A stretch of DNA of 64,000 nt from Epibacterium ulvae (GCF_018678075.1 NZ_JAHHIR010000022.1:148637-212636); one strand, 5' to 3'; positions 27,412-38,163 are shown, counted from the stretch's first letter. The notes: a model not told the origin generated them from the sequence alone. Numbers and translations are program-made.

Positions 27412-28362
27412 TTAGGCGGTTTGGCGCAGCACTCGGGGGACTTTGAATTCGACCCGCTCAATGGCGGTTTCAACCTGTTCCACGGTCACGTCATATCGGG
27501 CGCGGAAGGCGTCGATAACCTCGTTCACCAATAATTCCGGAGCTGATGCGCCCGCGGTGATAGCGACAGAACGGATCCCGTCCAATGCGCGCCAGTCGAT
27601 ATTGTCGGCCCGTTGCACCAATTGCGCGTAGTTGCAGCCGTTCTTGGCGCCTACTTCGACCAACCGGCGTGAGTTTGATGAGTTTGGCGCGCCAACGACC
27701 AGCAGCGCGTCTGCCTTGGGCGCGACCGCCTTGACGGCTTCCTGGCGGTTGGTGGTGGCGTAGCAAATGTCTTCTTTGTGGGGGCCGATGATCGCCGGGA
27801 AGCGGCGTTGTAAGGCCGCTACGATGTCTTTGGTGTCATCGACCGAAAGGGTGGTCTGGGTCACAAAGGCGAGGCTGTCCGGGTTGCGCACATCAACGGT
27901 TGCAACGTCATCCACGGTTTCCACCAACAAGACCTCACCATCGGGCAATTGTCCCATTGTGCCCACCGTTTCAGGATGGCCTTTGTGGCCGATCATAATG
28001 ATTTGCAGACCGTTTTCCGCGTGGCGCTCGGCCTCGATGTGCACTTTTGACACCAAGGGGCAGGTCGCATCCACATAGACCATCTTGCGTGTTTCAGCTG
28101 CTGCGGGGACGGATTTGGGCACGCCGTGGGCGGAAAAGATCACCGGGCGGTCATTGGGGCATTCGTCCAGCTCTTCGACAAAAACCGCGCCTTTGTCGCG
28201 CAAGCCATCGACCACAAATTTGTTGTGCACGATCTCATGGCGCACATAGACCGGAGCGCCCCATTTCTCGAGCGCCATTTCAACGATCTTGATCGCGCGG
28301 TCCACACCGGCGCAAAAACCGCGTGGTGCTGCAAGATAAAGGGTCAGGGCTGGCTTGGTCAT
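27412..28362 (-). CDS. ispH: 4-Hydroxy-3-methylbut-2-enyl diphosphate reductase
   Basis: Last enzyme of the MEP isoprenoid pathway, producing IPP and DMAPP, 316 aa. The three cysteines that ligate the [4Fe-4S] cluster are in [25 protein letters not shown] and [11 protein letters not shown]. The substrate-binding [15 protein letters not shown] and [11 protein letters not shown] motifs are also present. Start at MTKPALT, preceded by AAGGAGAC; the extra 33 codons upstream are not conserved. Confidence 0.97.
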   Translation of the reverse strand: MTKPALTLYLAAPRGFCAGVDRAIKIVEMALEKWGAPVYVRHEIVHNKFVVDGLRDKGAVFVEELDECPNDRPVIFSAHGVPKSVPAAAETRKMVYVDATCPLVSKVHIEAERHAENGLQIIMIGHKGHPETVGTMGQLPDGEVLLVETVDDVATVDVRNPDSLAFVTQTTLSVDDTKDIVAALQRRFPAIIGPHKEDICYATTNRQEAVKAVAPKADALLVVGAPNSSNSRRLVEVGAKNGCNYAQLVQRADNIDWRALDGIRSVAITAGASAPELLVNEVIDAFRARYDVTVEQVETAIERVEFKVPRVLRQTA

Positions 28363-28427
28363 GGACGTCTCCTTACTGGGCCAGAGGTAAGGGTTTCCCC
28401 ATGCGGCGTCCAGTCCAGGCGGATGAC

Positions 28428-28452
28428 AAAAGAAAAGGGGGCACATGCCCCC
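28428..28452 (-). terminator. Rho-independent terminator of the NYN-domain gene
   Basis: On the minus strand GGGGGC-ATGT-GCCCCC is followed by TTTTCTTTT. It lies about 30 bases after the stop of the gene at 28485-29060. Confidence 0.8.
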
Positions 28453-28484
28453 TGCTTCCATTAGCTTTCGAAGTCTTCGACGAC

Positions 28485-29060
28485 TTACTGACCGGTTGCG
28501 ACCGACAGCGGCGCTTCTTCGCCCGGCATTTCACGTGGTGGGCGGCCAATGACGTCCTTCAGCTCCTCAAGCTCGATGAAATTATCGGCCTGACGACGCA
28601 ATTCGTCGGAAATCATCGGAGGCTGGCTGCGAATGGTTGATACAACCGAGACGCGGACCCCTTGACGTTGGAGGCTGGCAATAAGCGGGCGAAAATCCCC
28701 ATCGCCCGAAAACAGCACAATATGATCAACGCGCGGAGCCAATTCCATTGCGTCAACCGTTAGCTCGATGTCCATATTGCCTTTGACTTTCCGACGCCCC
28801 ATGCTGTCGGTGTATTCTTTGGCAGGTTTGGTCACCATGGTGAAACCGTTGTAATGCAACCAGTCTACAAGAGGACGAATAGGCGAATATTCATCGTTCT
28901 CCAGCAGGGCAGTATAATAAAACGCCCGCAAGAGTTTTCCGCGGCGCATAAATTCTTGCCGAAGAAGCTTGTAGTCGATATCGAAACCCAGCGCTTTTGC
29001 GGCGGCGTACAAATTCGAACCGTCTATGAACAGCGCAAGCCGTTCGTCCTTGTAAAACAT
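28485..29060 (-). CDS. NYN-domain (LabA/DUF88) PIN-like RNase-type protein
   Basis: 191 aa with a single NYN domain. Acidic residues of the PIN-like active site are visible in [23 protein letters not shown] and [19 protein letters not shown]. The C-terminal tail of about 25 residues ([16 protein letters not shown]) looks disordered. The family includes RNases such as MARF1-like and LabA-like proteins; the target here is unknown. Divergent from folK with about 140 bases between, and closed by its own terminator. Confidence 0.85.
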   Translation of the reverse strand: MFYKDERLALFIDGSNLYAAAKALGFDIDYKLLRQEFMRRGKLLRAFYYTALLENDEYSPIRPLVDWLHYNGFTMVTKPAKEYTDSMGRRKVKGNMDIELTVDAMELAPRVDHIVLFSGDGDFRPLIASLQRQGVRVSVVSTIRSQPPMISDELRRQADNFIELEELKDVIGRPPREMPGEEAPLSVATGQ

Positions 29061-29198
29061 TAACTTGTCCTTCCGGTATAGCCCGCACGCCGTTTGTTAT
29101 ATGAGTGAGTGGAAATCGACTTTGCGGGACGGGTACGTATAAATTAGATTTTTTACGCGCTGCCGCAAGTGTATCATCTTTGTGAAGTAGGGTCAAAA

Positions 29199-29768
29199 AT
29201 GACAAAAGTAGCACCCAAAGCACTCATCGCGCTTGGTGGTAATCTACCCTTTGGAGAATTGGCTCCGGAAGAGACACTTTTCCGTGCAATTGATGCCTTG
29301 GATCGCGCGGGTTTAAAACCACTATCGACGTCGCGATTCTTCACAACTCCGTGTTTTCCAAAAGGGGCGGGCCCGGATTACGTAAATGCAGCGCTGGTCA
29401 CGGAAACCGAGCTTTCACCGCAAGATGTTTTGGCGATCCTGCATGAGGTCGAAGCCGCGTTTTCTCGTACCCGAGATCAGCGGTGGGGCATGCGTACCTT
29501 GGATTTGGATCTATTGGCGTTGGATGATCAGATCCTGCCAGACATGACCGTATATACGCGTTGGCTAAATTTACCGCAAAAAGAGCAAGTCGCCACCGCG
29601 CCTGAACAATTGATCCTACCGCATCCGCGCATTCAGGACCGTGGCTTTGTCTTGATTCCTTTATGTGATGTCGCGCCCGACTGGATGCATCCGGCGCTGA
29701 ACTTAACGGTTCGACAGATGGCAGATCGCCTCTCTCCTGAAGAAATCCGCGAGATTGTCCCGATTTAA
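29199..29768 (+). CDS. folK: 2-Amino-4-hydroxy-6-hydroxymethyldihydropteridine pyrophosphokinase
   Basis: Folate pathway enzyme, about 189 aa. Motifs: IALGGNLPF at the N-terminus, [17 protein letters not shown] with the metal-binding DLD, and [20 protein letters not shown] start at MTKVAPKAL; ten more codons upstream are open but follow no binding site. First gene of a run folK-rpoZ-rsh. Codon use is slightly more A+T-rich than its neighbours. Confidence 0.93.
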   Translation: MTKVAPKALIALGGNLPFGELAPEETLFRAIDALDRAGLKPLSTSRFFTTPCFPKGAGPDYVNAALVTETELSPQDVLAILHEVEAAFSRTRDQRWGMRTLDLDLLALDDQILPDMTVYTRWLNLPQKEQVATAPEQLILPHPRIQDRGFVLIPLCDVAPDWMHPALNLTVRQMADRLSPEEIREIVPI

Positions 29769-29857
29769 CAGGCGATCGCACGCTTCGGCGCTTGTCAAGG
29801 GACTTCATAGGGATTACATGGTTCAACTCTGGATCCATTTGCATTGGAGAGTCGCCT

Positions 29858-30211
29858 ATGGCCCGCGTGACGGTTGAAGACTGCGTCGATAAAGTTCCCA
29901 ACCGCTTTGAGCTGGTGATGCTTGCTGCCCATCGGGCGCGCGAGATTTCCGCCGGTGCCGCACTGACTGTGGACCGTGATAACGACAAGAACCCGGTCGT
30001 TTCGCTGCGGGAAATTGCAGAAGAAACGCAAAGCACCGATTCTCTGCGTGAACGGATGATCGAAAGCAACCAGACTCAGATCGAAGTCGATGAGCCGGAA
30101 GAAGATTCCATGGCGCTGCTGATGGGGTCGGACACCGACAAGCCCGAAGCGGATGACATGTCCGAAGAAAAACTGCTGCGCGCATTGATGGAGGCCCAGG
30201 GTCAGGGCTGA
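29858..30211 (+). CDS. rpoZ: RNA polymerase omega subunit
   Basis: 117-residue omega. The conserved N-terminus [29 protein letters not shown] and the [12 protein letters not shown] segment are diagnostic; the acidic C-terminal tail ([14 protein letters not shown]) is typical of alphaproteobacteria. Upstream of rsh, as in many bacteria, where omega forms the ppGpp site on RNA polymerase. Starts at the ATG after GGAGAGTCGCC. Confidence 0.97.
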   Translation: MARVTVEDCVDKVPNRFELVMLAAHRAREISAGAALTVDRDNDKNPVVSLREIAEETQSTDSLRERMIESNQTQIEVDEPEEDSMALLMGSDTDKPEADDMSEEKLLRALMEAQGQG

Positions 30212-30248
30212 TCCGGGCGCCACGCCAAACGAAGATTGCGGACCACCT

Positions 30249-32381
30249 ATGATTTCTGCCGAACGTCTGATCGAGCTGGTCCGCACCTACAACCCCAAGA
30301 CAAACGCCGACAAGATCGCTGCGGCGTTTGAATTTGGCAAGCAGATGCATGACGGGCAATTCCGTCACTCTGGCGAGCCCTATTTTACCCACCCCGTTGC
30401 CGTTGCCGCCATCCTGACCGAACAGCGTCTGGATGATGCCACGATCATTACGGCCATCCTTCACGACACAATCGAAGATACCAAAGCCTCTTATGAGGAA
30501 GTGTCCGATTTGTTCGGCGAAGAGGTGGCCAAGCTGGTGGATGGCGTCACCAAGCTGACGAACCTTCAGCTGTCCAGCCGCGAGACCAAACAGGCCGAAA
30601 ACTTCCGCAAGCTGTTCATGGCGATGTCCAAGGATCTGCGGGTAATCCTGGTGAAACTGGCCGACCGTTTGCACAATATGCGCACGATCAAGGCGATGCG
30701 CCCTGAGAAACAGGCACAGAAAGCCCGCGAAACCATGGACATCTATGCGCCGTTAGCCGGCCGTATGGGCATGCAGTGGATGCGCGAAGAGCTCGAGGAT
30801 CTGGCGTTCCGGGTTCTGAACCCCGAAGGGCGCCAGTCGATCATCCGCCGCTTTATCACCCTGCAGCGGGAAACTGGCGATGTGATCCACCGGATCACTG
30901 GCGATATGCGCACCGAGCTGGACAAGGCCGAAATCGAGGCCGAAGTCTTTGGTCGCGCCAAGAAACCCTATTCCATCTGGCGCAAGATGCAGGCCAAGGA
31001 CCAAGGGTTCTCGCGCCTCTCTGACATCTATGGCTTCCGGGTCATCACGAAATCCGAAGAAGACGCCTATCGCGCACTTGGGGCCATCCATCAACGGTGG
31101 CGTGCGGTGCCGGGACGGTTCAAGGACTACATCAGCCAGCCGAAATCGAACGGCTATCGCTCGATCCATACCACCGTGTCGGGCCGGGATGGCAAACGCG
31201 TTGAGGTGCAGATCCGAACCCGCCAGATGCATGATGTGGCCGAGTCTGGTGTGGCCGCGCATTGGTCCTATCGCGATGGGGTCCGGGCCGAGAACCCGTT
31301 TGCGGTCGATCCCGCGAAATGGATTGCATCGCTCACCGAACAGTTTGACGCCGAGGAGGACCACGACGAGTTCCTCGAAGCCGTAAAGCTGGAGATGTAT
31401 TCCGACCAGGTGTTCTGTTTCACCCCCAAAGGTGACGTTATCAAATTGCCCAAAGGGGCGACGCCGATCGATTTCGCCTATGCGATCCACACGCGGATTG
31501 GTCACGCCTGTGTAGGGGCCAAGGTCGACGCGATCAGGGTGCCTTTGTGGACGCGGCTGCGCAACGGTCAGTCGGTTGAGGTGATCACCGCCGAAGGCCA
31601 GACCCCGCAGGTCAGCTGGTTGGAGATTGCGACAACCGGCAAGGCACGGACCGCTATTCGCCGGTCGCTGCGCGAAGCTGATCGCGAACGGTTTGTGAAG
31701 CTTGGCCATGAATTGGCGCGCTCTGCTTTTGAACACGTGCAAAAGAAAGCCACCGACAAGGCGCTGGAAACCGCCGCGCGCGCCCTGCGGGTCAGTGGCC
31801 CGGATGAGCTGTTGGCGCAGCTTGGATCGGCGGAAATCACCACACATGATGTTGTGCAGGCCGTCTATCCGGAGCTGTCCACCAACGACGGTGATGAGAT
31901 CTCGCCGCGCCGTGCCGTCATTGGTCTGGAACCGGGCCAAAGCTTTGAACGTGCGCCGTGCTGTCAGCCGCTGCCGGGTGAGCGTATTATCGGCATCACC
32001 TACCGCGGGCGCGGCGTTGTGGTCCATTCCGCCGATTGTGATACATTGAGTGAGTTTGAGGACCAGCCCGAACGCTGGGTCGATGTGAACTGGCACAGCG
32101 GCACGCACCCGGCGGCTTATGCGACCACTTTGGAACTCACTATTGGTAACGATGCAGGCGTTTTGGGTCGGATCTGCACATTGATAGGTGAAAAGAAGGC
32201 CAATATTTCCGATCTCGAATTCATTGATCGGAAACCTGACTTTTACAAGCTTATGGTCAATGTAGAATTCCGGGATGTAGAACAGCTGCATTCCGTCATG
32301 TTGACTTTGGAAGCTGAAAGCGACGTCGCTGCCGTCGCCCGGTATCGGGCGACACCCGAGAAACCGGGTTGGAAGGGATAA
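30249..32381 (+). CDS. rsh: Bifunctional (p)ppGpp synthetase/hydrolase
   Basis: Single long RelA/SpoT homologue, 710 aa. The hydrolase domain (residues 20-180) contains HPVAVAAIL, ILHDTIEDT (the HDxxED motif) and later LADRLHNMRT. The synthetase domain (residues 220-330) contains YGFRVI and KDYISQPKSNGYRSIHTTV. Then come TGS (FCFTPKGDVIKLPKGATPIDFAYAIH), a helical/zinc-finger-like region with CCQPLPGE, and a C-terminal ACT domain. Both catalytic halves look intact, so it should make and degrade alarmone. Confidence 0.97.
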   Translation: MISAERLIELVRTYNPKTNADKIAAAFEFGKQMHDGQFRHSGEPYFTHPVAVAAILTEQRLDDATIITAILHDTIEDTKASYEEVSDLFGEEVAKLVDGVTKLTNLQLSSRETKQAENFRKLFMAMSKDLRVILVKLADRLHNMRTIKAMRPEKQAQKARETMDIYAPLAGRMGMQWMREELEDLAFRVLNPEGRQSIIRRFITLQRETGDVIHRITGDMRTELDKAEIEAEVFGRAKKPYSIWRKMQAKDQGFSRLSDIYGFRVITKSEEDAYRALGAIHQRWRAVPGRFKDYISQPKSNGYRSIHTTVSGRDGKRVEVQIRTRQMHDVAESGVAAHWSYRDGVRAENPFAVDPAKWIASLTEQFDAEEDHDEFLEAVKLEMYSDQVFCFTPKGDVIKLPKGATPIDFAYAIHTRIGHACVGAKVDAIRVPLWTRLRNGQSVEVITAEGQTPQVSWLEIATTGKARTAIRRSLREADRERFVKLGHELARSAFEHVQKKATDKALETAARALRVSGPDELLAQLGSAEITTHDVVQAVYPELSTNDGDEISPRRAVIGLEPGQSFERAPCCQPLPGERIIGITYRGRGVVVHSADCDTLSEFEDQPERWVDVNWHSGTHPAAYATTLELTIGNDAGVLGRICTLIGEKKANISDLEFIDRKPDFYKLMVNVEFRDVEQLHSVMLTLEAESDVAAVARYRATPEKPGWKG

Positions 32382-32413
32382 CGCTCTACGCGGGAACTGG
32401 GAAGGAATGCGCG

Positions 32414-33133
32414 TTGGTATTCAAGCGCCGAGATAGGCGGCCGCTGCTTCGGATCATCGCCGACTTTCTCTGGCCGCGTGGCGGGTGGGGACGCGCTTTT
32501 CTATACGTAAAACACAGGATCCGGCGTCTGCCAGATTCCCCAGAGCGTATTGCGCGCGGGGTTGGCGTAGGTGTGTTCACAACCTTTACCCCCTTTTACG
32601 GCATGCATTTTGTTGTGGCCGCTATGATGGCGCGTCTGTTGAACGGCAATCTCCTTGCTGCCCTTAGCGGTACGTTTTTTGGCAACCCGTTGACCTATGT
32701 GCCAATTGGTGTGATCTCTTTGCAGCTGGGTCATTGGATCCTGGGAGAAGATTTCGTCGAAAACGTCGATGATTCCCTGGTGTCAAAATTCTTTGGTGCC
32801 GGGAAAGATCTCAAAAACAACCTGATCGCTTTGTTCACTGACAATAACGCCGATTGGACCGGTCTGATCCGGTTTTTTGATGAGGTGTTTTACCCCTATC
32901 TACTGGGTGGGCTATTGCCGGGGATCATCGCGGGCACCGTCTGTTACATGCTCAGCCTGCCGGTTGTGCGCGCCTATCAGCATCGTCGCCGTGCCAAAAT
33001 CAAAGCCAAATTTGATGCGATCAAACGCGCCGCGGACATCAGCGAGGCAGAGCTTGCAGCGTTGGAGGTCAAACATCCCCAGCCGCCGTTTGATGAAGAC
33101 GATGCGCCCGAGCCTCTACGCAAAGCAAACTGA
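32414..33133 (+). CDS. DUF2062 membrane protein
   Basis: About 239 residues. Opens VFKRRDRRPLLRIIADFLWPRGGW, continues with the DUF2062 core RIARGVGVGVFTTFTPFYGMHFV and GTFFGNPLTYVPI, and has three or four hydrophobic segments with a charged C-terminal tail. TTG start at 32414 chosen because AAGGAA lies about eight bases before it and family similarity begins there; the first in-frame start overlaps the rsh stop. Consistently found after rsh in this group; function unknown. Confidence 0.85.
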   Translation: MVFKRRDRRPLLRIIADFLWPRGGWGRAFLYVKHRIRRLPDSPERIARGVGVGVFTTFTPFYGMHFVVAAMMARLLNGNLLAALSGTFFGNPLTYVPIGVISLQLGHWILGEDFVENVDDSLVSKFFGAGKDLKNNLIALFTDNNADWTGLIRFFDEVFYPYLLGGLLPGIIAGTVCYMLSLPVVRAYQHRRRAKIKAKFDAIKRAADISEAELAALEVKHPQPPFDEDDAPEPLRKAN

Positions 33134-33250
33134 TCTTTCAGTTTAAACTTGGCGCGTCCTGTCAGATTGTATCGTTTTGCCGGTCGCTACTTGCCCTTAT
33201 CGGCGTGAACGCTAATCTCCGCGCAAATGCTTCATCAAAGGACTGATGTG

Positions 33251-34006
33251 ATGGCGGAAAACCAATTGCGTCTGGGTGTAAATATCGACCACGTGGCCAC
33301 TGTACGCAACGCGCGCGGGGGGGCAGTGCCGGACCCGGTCCGCGCGGCCCTTTTGGCGCAAGAGGCGGGCGCGGATGGAATCACTGCGCATCTGCGCGAA
33401 GATCGCCGCCACATCATGGACGCCGACATCGAGGCCCTGATGGACCAGCTGAAGGTTCCGCTGAACTTTGAGATGGCCGCGACCGACGAAATGCAGGCCA
33501 TCGCGCTGCGCCATAAACCACATGCCGTCTGCATCGTTCCGGAAAAGCGCGAAGAGCGCACCACCGAAGGCGGTCTGGAAGTGGCGCGTGAGGAAAACAA
33601 GCTGGCCCATTTCATCGCACCGTTGCGCGATGCGGGCTGCCGGGTGTCGATCTTTATTGCCGCTGACCAAAAACAGATCGAAGCCGCCCATCGCATCGGT
33701 GCTGAGGTGATCGAGCTGCACACAGGCGCCTATTGCGACGCCCATGCCGAAGGGGATTTCGAAACCCGCGACCGTGAACTGGTGGCGCTGCGCGAAATGT
33801 CGACCTTTGCCCATTCCTTGGGGTTGGAGGTGCATGCGGGCCATGGTCTGACCTATGAAACCGTAAAACCCGTGGCGGCATTCCCCGAAGTGCGGGAGCT
33901 GAACATCGGACACTTCCTGATTGGCGAGGCGATTTTTGCAGGGCTCACACCCGCCATCGAACAGATGCGCCGCCTGATGAATGAAGCCCGCGCAGGAGAG
34001 CTTTGA
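33251..34006 (+). CDS. pdxJ: Pyridoxine 5'-phosphate synthase
   Basis: Condenses 1-deoxyxylulose 5-phosphate with aminoacetone phosphate in vitamin B6 synthesis, 251 aa. TIM-barrel markers: [44 protein letters not shown] and [11 protein letters not shown]. Also [12 protein letters not shown] and [13 protein letters not shown] at the phosphate site. ATG at 33251 preceded by AAAGGACTGATGTG. Its stop overlaps the next gene by one base. Confidence 0.96.
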   Translation: MAENQLRLGVNIDHVATVRNARGGAVPDPVRAALLAQEAGADGITAHLREDRRHIMDADIEALMDQLKVPLNFEMAATDEMQAIALRHKPHAVCIVPEKREERTTEGGLEVAREENKLAHFIAPLRDAGCRVSIFIAADQKQIEAAHRIGAEVIELHTGAYCDAHAEGDFETRDRELVALREMSTFAHSLGLEVHAGHGLTYETVKPVAAFPEVRELNIGHFLIGEAIFAGLTPAIEQMRRLMNEARAGEL

Positions 34007-34443
34007 TGGATCTGAAACGGTACGCGCTGAATTTCATTCTGACCGCCCTTGCGCTGATGGTTGTGAACTACGCTCTTTTGACGTTTGCAGATGTGGACAT
34101 CGGCAATGCAGGCATGGGTCTGATCCCGATCTTCCTTGCTGCGATGCTGGAAGGGCAAAGATATGCGCGTGAACACGGCGATGTGCCCGAAAGCCGCGCG
34201 ATGTGGCAGTTTTCTAAACAAGCCGCGATGGTGGTTGTCGCCATTAATATGGTGCTTGTTGCCGCGCTCAGCTTTGTGTTGCCGGATCTGCGATACCTGA
34301 TGACCCAATCCTGGGGACCGGGTGTTTTGCTGTGCGTTATCCTTGTTGTTGGGGTGATCAGCTTCCTGCTGACCCGCCAGTTCCTAGGCATGGGCGCGCG
34401 CACAACGCTCAAGGCCGAAGCCAAAAAGCGCAAGAAACAGTGA
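34006..34443 (+). CDS. ABZJ_00895-like four-helix membrane protein
   Basis: 145 residues, four hydrophobic segments: [55 protein letters not shown] and [18 protein letters not shown]. Motif [13 protein letters not shown] and a basic tail ending KKRKKQ. It matches the small-membrane-protein family ABZJ_00895 in outline. Translationally coupled to pdxJ (TGATG). Function unknown. Confidence 0.65.
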   Translation: MDLKRYALNFILTALALMVVNYALLTFADVDIGNAGMGLIPIFLAAMLEGQRYAREHGDVPESRAMWQFSKQAAMVVVAINMVLVAALSFVLPDLRYLMTQSWGPGVLLCVILVVGVISFLLTRQFLGMGARTTLKAEAKKRKKQ

Positions 34444-34459
34444 TGGCGGGGCGCCCCCC

Positions 34460-34885
34460 ATGATCCTTGGCATCGGCACAGATCTCGCCAATATCGAACG
34501 GATCCAAGGCACGCTGGATCGCTTTGGGGATCGGTTTAAAAACCGGGTCTTCACCGAAGTTGAACAGGGTAAAGCCGAGCGTCGCCATGACGTTGCGGGA
34601 ACCTACGCAAAACGCTGGGCAGCCAAGGAAGCCTGCTCCAAAGCGCTTGGTACTGGCCTGCGGATGGGGATCGCCTGGAAAGACATGGCGGTCTCTAACT
34701 TGGACACCGGTCAGCCGGTTATGGCCGTCACCGGCTGGGCTAGGGAACGGCTGGATCAGATGACGCCACCGGGCCATTGTGCGATTATTCATGTGACACT
34801 GACGGATGATCACCCTTGGGCGCAGGCCTTTGTGGTGATCGAGGCGCGACCATTAAACCCAGATCATTTGTCGCACAGCGCTTGA
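34460..34885 (+). CDS. acpS: Holo-[acyl-carrier-protein] synthase
   Basis: Transfers phosphopantetheine to acyl carrier protein, 141 aa. Conserved blocks: [14 protein letters not shown] with the Mg-binding Asp, [12 protein letters not shown] and [16 protein letters not shown] with the second Mg ligand Glu. Located between pdxJ and lepB, an order common in alphaproteobacteria. Confidence 0.95.
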   Translation: MILGIGTDLANIERIQGTLDRFGDRFKNRVFTEVEQGKAERRHDVAGTYAKRWAAKEACSKALGTGLRMGIAWKDMAVSNLDTGQPVMAVTGWARERLDQMTPPGHCAIIHVTLTDDHPWAQAFVVIEARPLNPDHLSHSA

Positions 34886-34945
34886 CTCGCGCCACGGGTC
34901 TGCGCATGTAGCCACGGACTTTCTATTTAGAACTTGGAGAGCCTT

Positions 34946-35782
34946 ATGGCCGCCAAAGCAAAGACCCAAAATCCTATTGTTGAGACGATTAAGACCGTTG
35001 TGTACGCTTTGCTGATCGCGGGTGTGTTTCGCACCTTGTTCTTTCAGCCGTTCTGGATTCCTTCGGGGTCTATGAAGCAAACGCTTCTGATTGGCGATTT
35101 CCTTTTCGTGAACAAAATGGCCTATGGCTATTCCTATGCGTCCTGTCCATCGGTGCGCCTGGCGCGTTTTGGTGTGAATATCGATGCCAAGGATATCTGT
35201 GGCTTCATCGACGGTGACAACACCCGGATCATGGGCGGTGAGCCTGAGCGCGGCGATGTTGTGGTTTTCCGCCATCCTGTGCACGGCGCAGATTTCATCA
35301 AACGTCTGGTTGGTCTGCCCGGTGACACGATCCAAGTCAAAGATGGCGTGCTGCATATCAATGGCGATGCGGTCAAACTGGAAGACGACGGGCTGTTTTC
35401 CGAAATCTATGATGCGCAAGGTCCACAACGGTCCGCGCCACGCTGTGAGAACGCACCAGTTGGCCGCGGTGGCACGTGCACCAAATCCCGCCAGCTGGAA
35501 ACCTTCCCCGGTGGAACGCCGCATGCGATCTTGAACATTGGCAACCAGCCGATGGACCACACCGGCATCTATCAAGTCCCCGAAGGGCATTTCTTCTTCA
35601 TGGGTGACAACCGCGACAACTCCACCGATAGCCGCCTGCCGCAATCTGCGGGTGGTGCTGGATTTGTGCCCTATGAAAATCTCATCGGTCGTGCTGATCG
35701 CATCATGTTCTCTTCTGCGGGACGTTCGATGTTGTTCTTCTGGACCTGGCGCAGCGACCGTTTCTTGAAGGCGGTCGAGTGA
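34946..35782 (+). CDS. lepB: Signal peptidase I
   Basis: Membrane-bound serine protease that removes signal peptides, 278 aa. One N-terminal transmembrane helix ([20 protein letters not shown]), catalytic Ser in [20 protein letters not shown], catalytic Lys in [14 protein letters not shown] and box [14 protein letters not shown]. An insertion of about 50 residues with three cysteines (around [15 protein letters not shown]) is usual in this group. ATG at 34946 after TTGGAGAGCC. Overlaps rnc by four bases. Confidence 0.97.
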   Translation: MAAKAKTQNPIVETIKTVVYALLIAGVFRTLFFQPFWIPSGSMKQTLLIGDFLFVNKMAYGYSYASCPSVRLARFGVNIDAKDICGFIDGDNTRIMGGEPERGDVVVFRHPVHGADFIKRLVGLPGDTIQVKDGVLHINGDAVKLEDDGLFSEIYDAQGPQRSAPRCENAPVGRGGTCTKSRQLETFPGGTPHAILNIGNQPMDHTGIYQVPEGHFFFMGDNRDNSTDSRLPQSAGGAGFVPYENLIGRADRIMFSSAGRSMLFFWTWRSDRFLKAVE

Positions 35783-36471
35783 GATTATCGAGGGAACTCC
35801 GCGCGTTTGAACAGCGCATCGGGTACAAGTTTGAAAACCCGGAACTGCTGATGCGGGCGGTGACGCATGCCTCGATGTCTTCGCCCACGCGCGAAGACAA
35901 TCAACGGCTCGAGTTCCTGGGCGACCGGGTGCTGGGGCTGGTGATGTCCACCGCGCTGCTTGATGCGGATAAAGAGGCCACCGAAGGTCAGCTTGCGCCG
36001 CGTTTCAATGCATTGGTGCGTAAAGAAGCTTGCGCAGAGGTTGCGCGCGAAATCGATCTTGGCAGTGTCCTGAAACTGGGCCGCTCTGAGATGATGTCTG
36101 GTGGCCGCCGCAAACAGGCGCTGCTGGGCGATGGGATGGAAGCGGTGATTGCCGCCGTCTATAAAGACACCGGTTTCGAAGCCGCACAGACGTTAATCCT
36201 GCGGCTTTGGGGCACACGGATCTTCACGGTCGAAGAAGACGCGCGCGACCCCAAGACGGCGTTGCAGGAATGGGCCCAGGCGCGCGGTCAAAAACCACCT
36301 AGCTATACCGAGGTGTCGCGCACCGGCCCCGACCATGCGCCAGTGTTCTCCATCGCAGTGCATCTGGACGATGGCCGCACGGCCAAGGCACAGGCAGGGT
36401 CCAAACGTCTTGCCGAACAGGCCGCAGCCAAGGTTCTGCTGGCTGAGGTCGAAGGATCTGACGACAGCTAA
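35779..36471 (+). CDS. rnc: Ribonuclease III
   Basis: Double-stranded RNA endonuclease, 230 aa. The catalytic signature is [36 protein letters not shown] holds the second metal site. C-terminal dsRNA-binding domain from about residue 155 ([20 protein letters not shown]). GTG start inside the lepB stop (GTGA). lepB-rnc-era order is conserved and supports co-transcription. Confidence 0.97.
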   Translation: MRLSRELRAFEQRIGYKFENPELLMRAVTHASMSSPTREDNQRLEFLGDRVLGLVMSTALLDADKEATEGQLAPRFNALVRKEACAEVAREIDLGSVLKLGRSEMMSGGRRKQALLGDGMEAVIAAVYKDTGFEAAQTLILRLWGTRIFTVEEDARDPKTALQEWAQARGQKPPSYTEVSRTGPDHAPVFSIAVHLDDGRTAKAQAGSKRLAEQAAAKVLLAEVEGSDDS

Positions 36472-36823
36472 GCCTTTGACCTTAGGTCACGCGCAGACGC
36501 AAAACCTAGCTTCTGTGCCCCACTCTAACGTCTCCATGACCTGTGTCCCTCCTCCACAGGCCCCCCCGGTCAGCGACGATGCACCCCAACCCGCGACACT
36601 GGCACCACCAGCCAAAAGAAAACCACGCCGTTTCATCCAGCGTCCCCGCAATTGCCAAATCAAACCTGCGCCGTGATCATTGTATGCCCACTTGTCACCG
36701 CCTGCTCAGTCGGTGACTATGGCACACGGGGTCGCAGGCCCATTTGGGACAGTAAATTGTCCTCTGGTCCCGCACAGCGATCTCTAGTATGGCTGCAGCG
36801 TTTCACACAGGATCGACACCATC
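36472..36823 (+). other. 352-base gap between rnc and era
   Basis: No gene I can support. Short open frames on the plus strand run into rnc or era in the wrong frame and read as low-complexity proline/arginine. A stretch reading IVCPLVTACSVGDYGTRG from about 36677 looks like a lipobox by chance, because its frame runs on through the era start. The size suggests a separate era promoter here. Confidence 0.5.
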
Positions 36824-37729
36824 ATGACCAAACGCGCGGGCTTTGTTGCCCTGATTGGCGAACCAAATGCCGGGAAATCTACGCTCACCAACCTGATGGT
36901 GGGGGCAAAGGTCTCGATTGTGACGCATAAGGTGCAGACCACCCGCGCCCGTATTCGCGGCGTCGCGCTGGAAGGTGAGGCGCAGCTGGTCTTTGTCGAC
37001 ACCCCCGGCCTGTTCAAACCCCGCCGCCGCCTGGACCGCGCCATGGTTGCCGCCGCCTGGGGTGGAGCTGCCGATGCGGATGTCGTGGTCTTGATGATCG
37101 AGGCCCACCGCGGCATATCCGAAGGTGTGGAGCGGATCTTGGAAGGTCTGCAAGAGGTCGGCCAGGGCCGCACCGTTGCGCTTGCCATCAACAAGATCGA
37201 CAAAGTCGAAGCCCCCGTTTTGTTGTCGCTGACCAAGGATCTGAACGAGCGCTACGACTTTGCGGAAACCTTTATGATCTCGGCCGAACGCGGCCACGGC
37301 GTTGACGCGCTGCGCACATGGCTGGCCGGGCAATTGCCCGAAGGCCCCTGGCTCTACCCCGAAGACCAGATCGCCGATCTGCCAATGCGGATGATCGCTG
37401 CAGAAATGACCCGCGAAAAACTGACACTGCGCCTGCATCAGGAATTGCCCTACCAGCTGACGGTTGAAACTGAAAATTGGGAAGAGCGCAAGGATGGCTC
37501 GGCCAAGGTCGACCAAGTGATCTATGTGGTCCGCGATGGGCACAAGGGTATTGTCCTCGGCAAACGCGGTGAGACGATCAAGGCGATCAGCCAGGCAGCC
37601 CGCGCCGAATTGGAAGAATTCATGGGCCGCAAGATCCATCTGTTCCTGCAAATCAAAGTGCGCCCGAACTGGCTGGAAGATTCCGAGCGTTACTCCGAAA
37701 TGGGGCTCGATTTCAAAGACGGCAATTGA
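36824..37729 (+). CDS. era: Ribosome-assembly GTPase Era
   Basis: 301 aa. GTPase motifs: G1 GEPNAGKSTL, G2 TTRARIRG, G3 DTPGLFKPRRRLD and G4 NKIDKVE. The C-terminal KH domain has GIVLGKRGETIKAIS, which binds the 3' end of 16S rRNA. An ACACAGGATCG sequence precedes the start. Complete and typical. Confidence 0.97.
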   Translation: MTKRAGFVALIGEPNAGKSTLTNLMVGAKVSIVTHKVQTTRARIRGVALEGEAQLVFVDTPGLFKPRRRLDRAMVAAAWGGAADADVVVLMIEAHRGISEGVERILEGLQEVGQGRTVALAINKIDKVEAPVLLSLTKDLNERYDFAETFMISAERGHGVDALRTWLAGQLPEGPWLYPEDQIADLPMRMIAAEMTREKLTLRLHQELPYQLTVETENWEERKDGSAKVDQVIYVVRDGHKGIVLGKRGETIKAISQAARAELEEFMGRKIHLFLQIKVRPNWLEDSERYSEMGLDFKDGN

Positions 37730-37750
37730 CGAAAGCGCCACCGGCCTTTC

Positions 37751-37778
37751 ATCTTTTTCAAAATACTTCCGCCGGAGG
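37751..37778 (+). repeat. Candidate dispersed intergenic repeat
   Basis: The string ATCTTTTTCAAAATACTTCC followed by GCCGGAGG sits between era and DUF1491. It resembles a short repeat I recall between genes in many Rhodobacterales genomes. Only one copy is present in this window, so repetition cannot be shown here. Confidence 0.3.
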
Positions 37779-37833
37779 CTCCCGCACTTTCCCCCAAAAA
37801 CGGCGTTTGTGATACCAGACCAAAGGATGCCAC

Positions 37834-38163
37834 ATGGCCCGTCTTACCGCTGAATTCTGGGTGCAGGCCTATCTGGCGCGCCTGCGGTTTCAGGACATCC
37901 CGGCCTTTGTCACCGCACATGGGGACAACACGGCCGGTGCGGTTCTGGTCAAACTCAATACATTGGACGGGCAGGCGCAGGCCTTTCACCGGACTTACGA
38001 TTTGATGAGCGGCAATCGCACATGGGATCAACTGGCAAAAGGTGATGAGCCGGACGTGGACGCCTCCATTCGCCGCCAACAAGCGTTTGATCCCGACCTC
38101 TGGGTGATTGAGGTCGAGGACCGCCAGGGCCGTCATCTGCTGGACGAACCGGGGTTGGAGTAA
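37834..38163 (+). CDS. DUF1491 family protein
   Basis: 109 residues, cytoplasmic. The family pattern LTAEFWVQAYLARLRFQDIP, the GDNTAGAVLVKLN middle and RQQAFDPDLWVIEVEDRQGRHLL end are typical of alphaproteobacterial DUF1491. Four bases before recO, so likely co-transcribed with era-recO. Function unknown. Confidence 0.85.
   Translation: MARLTAEFWVQAYLARLRFQDIPAFVTAHGDNTAGAVLVKLNTLDGQAQAFHRTYDLMSGNRTWDQLAKGDEPDVDASIRRQQAFDPDLWVIEVEDRQGRHLLDEPGLE

Noticed and set aside
30753..32291. 512-residue minus-strand frame opposite rsh
   Set aside because: Shadow of the rsh gene, which has intact domains and clear codon bias on the plus strand.
36652..36930. Lipobox-like open frame between rnc and era
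   Set aside because: The frame runs through the start of era in another register and has no binding site; the LVTAC string is best explained by chance.
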